The position numbers and the translations under genes were made by a program. The notes below the pieces were generated by a model. It was not told the origin of the DNA and searched no databases. It was given only the letters and a program-made list of their open reading frames with translations. From positions 1 to 9,426 of the forward strand of contig JAGLRY010000120.1 in NCBI GenBank assembly GCA_023135995.1: a stretch of DNA of 9,426 nucleotides, in the 5' to 3' direction. This document shows, in pieces, positions 1 to 6,499 of this stretch (positions are counted from its first letter, which is position 1; each line of letters begins with the position of its first letter). The DNA comes from Candidatus Aminicenantota bacterium. Its GTDB lineage: Bacteria; Acidobacteriota; Aminicenantia; Aminicenantales; Aminicenantaceae.

Positions 1-1
1 C

Positions 2-1318
2 GTAATTCTGGTGTCCCATGACCGATTTTTTATTGATCGTCTGGCTCACGATGTGTATGAGCTGGATCAGGGGAGGCTTGAGCGATACGCGGGTAATTAC
101 CATTTTTTTGAGCGCGAGAAGGAAAAAAGAATCCAGCTTCAGCGCAAAAAAAAAGAGGCCCTGGAAGCAGAGAGAAAGCGCCAGGAGCGGTTTATCGAGC
201 GGTTTCGCGCTAAAAACACAAAAGCCAGCCAAGTACAGAGCCGGATCAAACAGCTGGAAAAGCTGGAGAAAGTCGAACTCCCGCCCCCACCCCGTCGGAT
301 AAATTTCCAACTGAGTGTGGAAGTTAAAAGCTACAAAGATGTCTTGCACATTGAAGATATGTTCTTTCGTTATGAAAAGCCGTGGGTGCTGGAGGATGTC
401 CATCTGATCATCTCCAGAAAGGAAAGAGTGGCGCTTGTCGGCGCCAACGGTACCGGTAAGACAACTCTCACACGTCTAATTGTGAACCAGTTTTCTCCCC
501 AGAGAGGAAGCATCACACTCGGCAAGAGAACTTCAGTGGGGTATTATTCACAGCATCAGTTGGATATGCTGGACCCAGAAGCGAATGTGTACGATGAGGT
601 CTTTTCGAGCGCGGCAGAGGCTCACATCCCGCGGATCAGGGACGTCCTCGGAGCCTTCCAGTTCAGCGGCGATGATGTTTTTAAGAGGATCAAGGTCCTT
701 TCCGGAGGAGAAAAGGCCAGGGTGTCGCTGGCTAAAATCCTTCTTTCACCCGTTAATTTCCTTATCATGGATGAGCCGACCAATCACCTCGACCTTGTTT
801 CAGTTGAAGCTCTGGAACAGGCGTTGACACACTATGAGGGAACTCTTTTATTGATCTCTCATGATCGCTATTTTCTGGATAAAATCGTAGCCCGAATCAT
901 CGAGCTGAAGGACGGACGCCTTACCGAATACCTGGGGAATTATTCGGATTATTTGGCAAAAAGAATGTTGGAGCCCGCAGATTTCGCAAGATCTGAAACG
1001 AAAAAACGGTCACACCCCATGGGACGAAAATCCAAAGACCAGAAACGCTTAGAAGCCGAAGTCAGACAAGCGATCAGCAGGGATAGAAATCGGCTGAAGC
1101 AGGAGATCGCTCGGATCGAGGAAGAAATCGATGGTATGGAAACACGCATGAAAGAGATCGAAAAGGAACTCGCACAACCGGCAACTTATCAGGACGGCAA
1201 GCAAGTCTCTGAGTACCAGCGGGAATACAAACGCCTGAAAAAGAACCTCGAAGAGAGTTATGACAGATGGGAAAAGGACAAACTGGAGCTCGAAGAGCTG
1301 TTGAACTCTCTCCACTGA
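2..1318 (+). CDS. ABC-F family ATPase (Uup/YdiF-like), 3' part; 5' end outside window
   Basis: Cytosolic ABC-F ATPase without membrane segments; characterised relatives bind the ribosomal E site and help stalled translation or give ribosome protection. The reading frame is open to the left edge, so the first ABC domain is missing except for its switch-His loop (LVSHDRFF at bases 8-31). Then come a highly charged coiled-coil linker (about bases 110-280, the interdomain P-site tRNA-interaction arm), and a complete second ABC domain: Walker A GANGTGKT from base 440, signature LSGGEKAR from base 698, Walker B LIMDEPTNHLD from base 761 and switch His in LISHDRYF near 851. A Lys/Glu-rich C-terminal coiled coil (about 1035-1315) resembles the extension of Uup/YdiF proteins. 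438 residues are visible; the family usually has 530-650. Which ABC-F subfamily cannot be decided without the N-terminal half. No clear terminator follows. Confidence 0.93.
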   Translation, partial: VILVSHDRFFIDRLAHDVYELDQGRLERYAGNYHFFEREKEKRIQLQRKKKEALEAERKRQERFIERFRAKNTKASQVQSRIKQLEKLEKVELPPPPRRINFQLSVEVKSYKDVLHIEDMFFRYEKPWVLEDVHLIISRKERVALVGANGTGKTTLTRLIVNQFSPQRGSITLGKRTSVGYYSQHQLDMLDPEANVYDEVFSSAAEAHIPRIRDVLGAFQFSGDDVFKRIKVLSGGEKARVSLAKILLSPVNFLIMDEPTNHLDLVSVEALEQALTHYEGTLLLISHDRYFLDKIVARIIELKDGRLTEYLGNYSDYLAKRMLEPADFARSETKKRSHPMGRKSKDQKRLEAEVRQAISRDRNRLKQEIARIEEEIDGMETRMKEIEKELAQPATYQDGKQVSEYQREYKRLKKNLEESYDRWEKDKLELEELLNSLH

Positions 1319-1360
1319 CTCACTTTAAGCATCTTTCAGGAAATGGAACTGCTCCCCTCC

Positions 1361-1389
1361 TTGACAACATCCAACTATCGCAATAGAAT
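1361..1389 (+). promoter_or_regulatory. sigma70-type promoter of the flippase gene
   Basis: A perfect -35 box TTGACA (1361-1366) is followed by exactly 17 bases and a -10 box TAGAAT (1384-1389, five of six consensus bases). The start of transcription would be near 1396, only about 12 bases before the ATG at 1408. This promoter separates the flippase from the upstream ABC-F gene. The rest of the 89-base gap shows nothing else. Confidence 0.6.
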
Positions 1390-1407
1390 CGATGCTTATT
1401 CCTACCA

Positions 1408-2727
1408 ATGAAAACACATCCATTCGTTGAATTCTTCAAGTCCAGATTGGCGGGACATCTCATTATGATGACCTCGGGCAATATTCTGTGTGCGGGGTTG
1501 GCCTTTCTGGCAATTCTGATCATATCGAAAGCTGTCTCTGTCAGCGACTTTGGCTTGTTCAACATCTCTATCTCTGTGATCCTCATGGCTCAGCCTCTTA
1601 TCAGTTTCGGCATGCTGGGCACGATGATCAAGTTTGTTTCATCTCATCTAGCGAGAGGTCAGGAAGATGAAGCCGTTCATGTGGTTAAAGCTGTGTTCAT
1701 CATAAAAGCCTCACTCAGTCTGATCTTGGCGGCTTTTGTTTTCTTCACAGCTGGCCCTTTAGCTCAACATATTTTTCACCTGCCTTCGCTTTTCCCGCTC
1801 CTCCGGATGGCTGCATTCGGAATCTTCTTTTTATCGATATTTAATTATGTGAAGGCTACGCTCTGGGCATATAAAAAGTACCCCGCCTATGTGGTCATAC
1901 AGTTCCTTACGGATATGGCTAAGGTTCTAACCATAAGTATATTGTTCTTGATCTCGGCCCTTACTGCCTTTTCTGCAGTCTCTGTGTTTTCTCTTCTTTC
2001 CATATTGGGGATTGTGCTCGGTTTTTTGTACTTTCGTGCTATATTTTTCTCTAAAGGCAATCATACGAACAAACTGTACTTTCAACTCTTCTCGTTCGGT
2101 AAATGGTTGTTTTTGAGTAACTTGGGTCGCCGATTATTCTTATATATTGGTGTGGTTATGCTCGCTCGAATGCTAGACAGCGAGGCTGCAGGAATATATG
2201 GCCTGGCTCTCAACCTCACCTATATCTTCCTCATCATTGTTTCAACCTTGACAGCTGTCCTTCTGCCAGAAGTGAGCCGTTTTAGAGACAAAGAGCAGTT
2301 CATCGTCTATTTCAGGCAGTCCTTGAAGATTTCTGCAGGCATCGGGATTCTTTTGGTTCCCTTTCTGTTTTTCGCCAAAGATATCATCCTCTTCTTTTTC
2401 GGGGAACGTTATCTCGGATCCATCCCTGTTTTTATCTGGTTGGCTTTGGGGTTTTTGTTTTTTGCCCTTTTCCAAATCCTCCGGCCCATCCTTCTTGCCC
2501 TGGATAAGCCCCACATCGTGGCCTACGTCGATTTGGTGAGCGTCGTTGTGATGATTGTGGGGTGTTATTTCCTCATTCCGCATTTAGGAGTGCTTGCGCC
2601 GGCTATAACGGCCTTTGTCTTGAATGTATTCGCTGTGGTGGTGCTCGCCTTCTACACTCACCGTCAGATACACAAAGCCGATGTGTTTATTGAGCCTGAT
2701 AAGCTCTCTCTGGATGCTTACGGTTGA
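1408..2727 (+). CDS. Polysaccharide/oligosaccharide flippase (Wzx-like, MOP superfamily)
   Basis: Very hydrophobic 439-residue protein with about a dozen membrane segments spread over its length, as expected of the MOP/MATE superfamily. The N-terminal part has the typical polysaccharide-biosynthesis (Wzx, PF01943/PF13440) layout: a first helix, then ISKAVSVSDFGLFNIS (about residues 39-54) and a second helix leading to SFGMLGTMIKFVSSHLARG. Family members flip lipid-linked sugars or glycan precursors across the inner membrane. The length (usual range 400-500) indicates a complete gene. The ATG at 1408 was chosen because it is preceded by a good promoter and gives a short charged N terminus before the first helix; there is no Shine-Dalgarno sequence. 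No glycosyltransferase or polymerase lies nearby, so the substrate is unknown; a lipid-II-flippase or other MOP role cannot be excluded. Confidence 0.85.
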   Translation: MKTHPFVEFFKSRLAGHLIMMTSGNILCAGLAFLAILIISKAVSVSDFGLFNISISVILMAQPLISFGMLGTMIKFVSSHLARGQEDEAVHVVKAVFIIKASLSLILAAFVFFTAGPLAQHIFHLPSLFPLLRMAAFGIFFLSIFNYVKATLWAYKKYPAYVVIQFLTDMAKVLTISILFLISALTAFSAVSVFSLLSILGIVLGFLYFRAIFFSKGNHTNKLYFQLFSFGKWLFLSNLGRRLFLYIGVVMLARMLDSEAAGIYGLALNLTYIFLIIVSTLTAVLLPEVSRFRDKEQFIVYFRQSLKISAGIGILLVPFLFFAKDIILFFFGERYLGSIPVFIWLALGFLFFALFQILRPILLALDKPHIVAYVDLVSVVVMIVGCYFLIPHLGVLAPAITAFVLNVFAVVVLAFYTHRQIHKADVFIEPDKLSLDAYG

Positions 2728-2805
2728 TGATGGGTTTATGAATTCTACTGTTTGCTATCCAGGTGTGTTTGGAATACAATTGACGCGCGTTTTCATTTTA
2801 GATTG

Positions 2806-2829
2806 TGATATAAGGGACAGAGGTCTCTG
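2806..2829 (+). promoter_or_regulatory. Possible extended -10 promoter with overlapping palindrome upstream of flavoprotein operon
   Basis: TGATATAAG (2806-2814) fits an extended -10 element (TG-N-TATAAG). The predicted start of transcription (about 2821) lies within a 5-base inverted repeat, CAGAG-GT-CTCTG (2818-2829), a possible operator. A TTGACG at 2780-2785 is 23 bases from the -10 box, too far for a usual -35. The leader would be about 43 bases. The arms are short, so chance is a real alternative. Nothing else was seen in the 136-base gap 2728-2863. Confidence 0.3.
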
Positions 2830-2863
2830 GATATCATTCAGGAATACCTCGAGATGTAGCTCC

Positions 2864-4207
2864 ATGTCTCCACATGAGAATTTTTCTTTTCAGTCGACAG
2901 ATGAACTCCTGGGGAAAGCCAAAGAATTGGGTGTCGAGCTTCCTTATCAAGAATCTCTATCGGATCTTTTCGAATCTATTTCTTTAGGGACAAAAAAGAT
3001 CTCTAACCGTCTTGCGATTCAACCCATGGAGGGTTTTGATGGAATGGCCGATGGGTCTCCTGATGAATTGACTTTTCGACGATATAAAAAGTATGCCCAA
3101 GGGGGGAGCGGACTGATCTGGTTCGAGGCTACGGCTGTTGTGCCCGAAGGGCGTTCGAATCCCTCTCAGCTCATGCTCACTCCCCACACTCTGGATGTTT
3201 TCAAATCCCTCTTGGATCAGACCCGCGAGATCGCCATTCGATCCTTGGGCAGCACTCACGAGGTGTACTGTGTTCTTCAGATCACGCACTCAGGCCGGTT
3301 CAGCCGGCCTTCAGGAAAACCAGAGCCATGGGCAGCGTGTTTTAATCCTCTGTTGGATCGGGATGCCCAAAACATTCATGTCGCGAGTGATGAAGAACTG
3401 TTGAGGCTTGAGGATGTTTTTGTCAACGCGGCCCAACTCGCTTTCCAAGCTGGCTTCGATGCGGTGGATGTGAAAGCCTGCCATGGCTACCTTATCAATG
3501 ACCTTCTGGGTGCACACACCCGTAAGGACAGCCGGTTCGGTGAGACATTCGAAAAGAGGATATCGTTCCTTTTGGATATCGTCCAGAGGATTCGTGAAAA
3601 CGTCCCTCGATTGGGAGTGGCGGTTCGATTGAATGCCAGCGACAACATCCCGTATCCCTATGGTTTCGGCATGTCCAGAGAGGACTCAGATGAGGCTGAC
3701 CTGACAGAAGCTTTGACTCTCGTGAAACAGCTTATAGACCAAGGATGCCTTCTGTTTAACATCACTCTTGGGATTCCTCATCACACTCCACATTTCGGCC
3801 GCCCTTTCGACCGGCCGGTGGGGGAGGTGCCGGTGCCGGATGAACATCCTCTCGTTGGCGTGGGACGTCTGTTAAAGACTGCGGGCAAATTCCAGAGTGC
3901 TTTCCCCGATGTTCCTTTTGTGAGTACGGGTTTCTCCTGGCTGCGCCGTTTTTTTCCGCACGTTGGAGCAGCTATGGTGGGGAGCGGAGAGTCCACATTT
4001 ATCGGTCTCGGCCGAAGCTCTTTTGCCTATCCCGATGCCCCGAAAGATTTGATGCACACAGGAGCTCTCGATCCTCAAAAGACGTGTATCACCTGCTCCC
4101 GGTGTTCAGAATTGATAGAGGGGGGTTATTCCACCGGCTGTGTGATCCGTGATAGCGAGATCTACGGCCCACACTACCAGAAATTTCTTGCGCGTCAGAG
4201 GGCCTAA
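2864..4207 (+). CDS. Old Yellow Enzyme-family NADH:flavin oxidoreductase with Fe-S cysteine motif
   Basis: 447-residue FMN-dependent TIM-barrel oxidoreductase of the OYE / 2,4-dienoyl-CoA reductase class, expected in the cytosol. Typical stretches are the barrel start LFESISLGTKKISNRLAIQPMEG (split: LFESISLG 35-42, NRLAIQPMEG 48-57), QITHSGRFSRP (139-149), the active-site strand VDVKACHGYLINDLLGAHTR (201-220), the GETFEKRISFLLDIV helix and VAVRLNASD (252-260, Arg255 for flavin binding). The C-terminal part has Cys408, 411, 414 and 426 (CxxCxxC-x11-C), near the [4Fe-4S] pattern of dienoyl-CoA reductases (CxxCxxxC-x11-C). The protein stops there, without the FAD/NADH domains of FadH-type enzymes. 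The ATG at 2864 was chosen because the frame upstream is not protein-like and partly overlaps the flippase; its Shine-Dalgarno sequence is weak. Nine bases separate it from the next flavoprotein gene, suggesting joint function. Substrate unknown; an ene-reduction (C=C) or the reverse dehydrogenation is the likely chemistry. Confidence 0.88.
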   Translation: MSPHENFSFQSTDELLGKAKELGVELPYQESLSDLFESISLGTKKISNRLAIQPMEGFDGMADGSPDELTFRRYKKYAQGGSGLIWFEATAVVPEGRSNPSQLMLTPHTLDVFKSLLDQTREIAIRSLGSTHEVYCVLQITHSGRFSRPSGKPEPWAACFNPLLDRDAQNIHVASDEELLRLEDVFVNAAQLAFQAGFDAVDVKACHGYLINDLLGAHTRKDSRFGETFEKRISFLLDIVQRIRENVPRLGVAVRLNASDNIPYPYGFGMSREDSDEADLTEALTLVKQLIDQGCLLFNITLGIPHHTPHFGRPFDRPVGEVPVPDEHPLVGVGRLLKTAGKFQSAFPDVPFVSTGFSWLRRFFPHVGAAMVGSGESTFIGLGRSSFAYPDAPKDLMHTGALDPQKTCITCSRCSELIEGGYSTGCVIRDSEIYGPHYQKFLARQRA

Positions 4208-4216
4208 GAAATCAGC

Positions 4217-6226
4217 ATGAAAAAAGAAATCATCGATATGGATGGAGTTAAATTCCCGGTTTATTCTCTGAATACACTCATCATCGGCAGCGGTGCATCT
4301 GGATTGAATGCAGCCATCCATCTGTGGGAAAGGGGACAAAAGGATATCGCGATCGCCACGGACTGTTGGGGAGGAGGAACATCCAACAATGCCGGCTCGG
4401 ATAAACAGACCTATTACAAGCTCTCCCTCTCCTCCGAATCACCCGACTCTCCGCTCCAGATGGCCCAGGACCTGTTCGCAGGCGGCTGCATGCATGGGGA
4501 TATCGCCCTGTGTGAAGCTCAGAATTCACTTGAAGCCTTTTTTCATCTGGTGAGGCTGGGTGTGCCCTTTCCCCATAATCAGTATGGTGCCTATGTCGGC
4601 TACAAGACAGATCATGACCCCTTGGGAAGGGGGACTTCTGCAGGCCCCTTGACGTCCCATCGCATGTTTGAAGCTCTAGCTCGGGAAGTGAAATCCCGCG
4701 GGATTGCCGTATTCGATGGATGCGAAGTCATGGCTCTCCTTGCTGAGAACAAAGACGATGAAACACATGTGATCGGTGCACTCGCTCTCGACAGGAATAA
4801 TTGTGATGCGGAAAACCTGGGCTTTATCGTATACAACGCAAAAAATGTGGTCCTGGGGACAGGGGGTCCCGCCGGGATTTACAAAGCCTCTGTCTATCCT
4901 GAAAGCCAGCTTGGTTCCACCGGACTGGCACTTGCCATCGGAACCATTGCCCACAATCTGACCGAGTCTCAGTATGGATTGGCCTCAGTCAAGTTCCGAT
5001 GGAACCTCTCTGGGTCGTATCAGCAAGTGATTCCCAGGTATGTGTCTACAGAAAAGGATGGAAGCGATTTGCGAGAATTTTTAAACGATTATTTTCCGGA
5101 TATGGGGAGATTGGCCACTGCGATCTTTTTAAAAGGTTACCAATGGCCCTTCGATCCACGAAAAATAGGGGATTTTGGCTCCTCACTCATCGATATCCTT
5201 GTCTATCAGGAATCTGTCCTGAGAGGGCGAAGAGTCTTCCTGGATTTTACGCGAAATCCCAGCGGCGGTGGGATTTTGTCCGACTTTTCATTCGATCTTC
5301 TGGGAGAAGAGGCTTCTCAGTACCTCCAGAATTCCGACGCGCTGTATGACACTCCAATCGAGAGATTACAGGCAATGAACCAGCCAGCCATCGACCTCTA
5401 TAGAGACCATGGCATAGATATCGGGAAGGAGTCGCTGGAAATTGCCGTATGCGCTCAACACAACAACGGAGGATTAAAGGGGAACATTTGGTGGGAATCC
5501 AACATCAGACATCTTTTTCCAGTGGGAGAGGTCAATGGCACCCATGGAGTTTATAGGCCAGGAGGTTCAGCGTTGAATTCAGGACAAGTGGGAAGCATGC
5601 GGGCGGCAATGTTTATCTCTAGGAGATACAGTTCTGAACCGCCAAGTCTCAATCGTTTCCTCTCCGCTGCTCGGGCCCAAATTCGTGAAAAGTTCGTTTT
5701 CGCCAGGACACTCATCGATGCAAAAGTCACTGACGGCTCTGACATCCCGACGCAAAGAGAAAAGATCCAGGAGCGCATGTCTGCCTGTGGTGCACATGTC
5801 CGTGGTCTTGCAAAGGTGAAAGAGGCTATCGCTGAGGGTTGGCAACTGTATAGAGAGCTTCAAAACACAGTTAAAATCGCCACTCCACAAGAGCTTCCTG
5901 AGGCATTCAAGAACTTGGACCTCTGTCTAACCCACGTGCTCTATTTAGAGGCCATTGGGGAATATCTCGAGAAAGGCGGCCGGAGCAGAGGCTCTTTCCT
6001 TGTGTTGGACCCAGAGGGAAAGAAACCGTGTGATCAGCTTGGTGAAAATTGGAGATTTGGTTTGAACCGTGTAGATTCTTTCGTGAACACAAAGATTCTG
6101 GAAATTTCCTTGGATGCGAACATGACCGTGCGGAAAAACTGGGTAAACATCAGACCCATTCCTCAAGCTGAGGTCTGGTTCGAAACGGTTTGGAAAAATT
6201 ATATAAATGATAAAATTATAAAGTAA
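4217..6226 (+). CDS. FAD-dependent oxidoreductase of the fumarate reductase/SdhA-like flavoprotein superfamily
   Basis: 669-residue flavoprotein without a signal peptide. The N-terminal Rossmann motif GSGASG (24-29) binds the FAD ADP part; RGTSAGPLTSHRMFEAL (138-154), NVVLGTGGPAGIY (210-222), the capping region (about 240-400), QHNNGG (414-419), LFPVGEVNGTHG (433-444) and PGGSALNSGQVGSMRAA (448-464) follow the order of SdhA/FrdA/AprA proteins. A helical C-terminal domain (about 480-590, beginning with REKIQERMSACGAHVRG near 514-530) matches the SdhA C-terminal bundle. The position used for covalent FAD attachment (His in SHTVAAQGG) reads TSNNAGSDKQ (55-64), so FAD should be non-covalent. The Arg of the RDVVSRA-like segment of fumarate reductases is not evident; the stretch reads GDFGSSLIDI (318-327). 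It is therefore unlikely to be a fumarate reductase. It follows the OYE gene by 9 bases without its own Shine-Dalgarno sequence, suggesting translational coupling and a joint electron-transfer or catalytic unit. Substrate unknown. Confidence 0.87.
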   Translation: MKKEIIDMDGVKFPVYSLNTLIIGSGASGLNAAIHLWERGQKDIAIATDCWGGGTSNNAGSDKQTYYKLSLSSESPDSPLQMAQDLFAGGCMHGDIALCEAQNSLEAFFHLVRLGVPFPHNQYGAYVGYKTDHDPLGRGTSAGPLTSHRMFEALAREVKSRGIAVFDGCEVMALLAENKDDETHVIGALALDRNNCDAENLGFIVYNAKNVVLGTGGPAGIYKASVYPESQLGSTGLALAIGTIAHNLTESQYGLASVKFRWNLSGSYQQVIPRYVSTEKDGSDLREFLNDYFPDMGRLATAIFLKGYQWPFDPRKIGDFGSSLIDILVYQESVLRGRRVFLDFTRNPSGGGILSDFSFDLLGEEASQYLQNSDALYDTPIERLQAMNQPAIDLYRDHGIDIGKESLEIAVCAQHNNGGLKGNIWWESNIRHLFPVGEVNGTHGVYRPGGSALNSGQVGSMRAAMFISRRYSSEPPSLNRFLSAARAQIREKFVFARTLIDAKVTDGSDIPTQREKIQERMSACGAHVRGLAKVKEAIAEGWQLYRELQNTVKIATPQELPEAFKNLDLCLTHVLYLEAIGEYLEKGGRSRGSFLVLDPEGKKPCDQLGENWRFGLNRVDSFVNTKILEISLDANMTVRKNWVNIRPIPQAEVWFETVWKNYINDKIIK

Positions 6227-6332
6227 ATTATTGAGGTTGATTTATTTGTAATAATTATCGGCAGCTTTTATGAATAATTCAGGAAAAGGATGGATTATTC
6301 ACGGAACGAGGTTATAGTAGCGGCGAGGAAGG

Positions 6333-6409
6333 GGCTCATGAAGCTGTAGTGAACTACCGCGAATGAGCTACAACGAAGCCGATGCTGTAAGATCGGTTCG
6401 CCCGAAGGG
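6333..6409 (+). other. Candidate structured RNA or intergenic repeat element
   Basis: Three successive hairpins can be drawn. (a) GGCTCAT (6333-6339) pairs with ATGAGCT (6363-6369), 7 pairs with one G-T; inside it GC-T-GTAG (6343-6349) pairs with CTAC-C-GC (6354-6360) across one mismatch, capped by the tetraloop TGAA (6350-6353). (b) CGAAGCCGAT (6374-6383) pairs with ATCGGTTCG (6392-6400), 9 pairs with one bulged G and an 8-base loop. (c) CCC-GAA-GGG (6401-6409) is a small hairpin. The block is richer in G+C than its flanks. It matches no RNA family I recognise; strand is assumed from the upstream operon, and the hairpins could work in either strand. Confidence 0.35.
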
Positions 6410-6416
6410 TAAAAGA

Positions 6417-6470
6417 TGCTGACAATATAATATTGAGAGGTTTTTGAATATAAATTTGTCAGCAGTTTTT
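6417..6470 (+). terminator. Inverted repeat with T run, possible terminator of the flavoprotein operon
   Basis: TGCTGACAA (6417-6425) is perfectly complementary to TTGTCAGCA (6456-6464); an inner A+T stem (ATATT 6430-6434 with AATAT 6447-6451) can shorten the 30-base loop. The right arm is followed by GTTTTTA (6465-6471). This fits a Rho-independent terminator for the + strand operon ending at 6226, though it is about 190 bases downstream and the stem is only moderately G+C-rich. It might instead be an end of the structured block upstream. Confidence 0.4.
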
Positions 6471-6478
6471 ACAAATAA

Positions 6479-6499
6479 ACCATCTTATCGGAGGATGGT
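6479..6499 (-). terminator. Hairpin over the VWFA-gene stop codon, possible terminator
   Basis: ACCATC (6479-6484) pairs with GATGGT (6494-6499); on the + strand a G-T and an A-T pair extend it to 8 pairs with a 5-base loop. Read on the minus strand the stop codon TAA (6487-6485) of the VWFA gene begins in the loop, and the stem is followed by TTATTTGT, a weak U tract. It may end minus-strand transcription; the + strand has CATTTT after the stem. Confidence 0.35.

Larger units (their letters stand above)
6227..6484. other. Convergent intergenic region, no confident gene
   Basis: 258 bases between two converging genes. 6227-6295 is A+T-rich, with a 7-base inverted repeat AATTATT...AATAATT near 6227-6257 and nothing more. 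6300-6410 is richer in G+C and strongly self-complementary (listed separately). 6411-6470 holds a long inverted repeat with a T run. No tRNA or known riboswitch was recognised. Confidence 0.6.

Noticed and set aside
2242..2583. 113-codon minus-strand open frame opposite the flippase
   Set aside because: Lys/Gln/Glu-rich translation is the antisense of hydrophobic codons; no independent support.
2624..2863. N-terminal extension of the OYE gene back to 2624, or to the ATG at 2738
   Set aside because: The upstream part overlaps the flippase end, its translation is not protein-like, and family members begin shortly before the barrel; ATG 2864 fits.
6392..6410. GGTTCG-containing segment as a tRNA T-arm
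   Set aside because: No acceptor, D or anticodon arms can be fitted around it.
6260..6479. Direct repeats flanking the structured block (GGCAGCTTTTATGAATAA near 6260 and a similar stretch near 6459-6478), as target-site duplications
   Set aside because: The similarity needs a gap and several mismatches and is mostly A+T; too weak to call an insertion.
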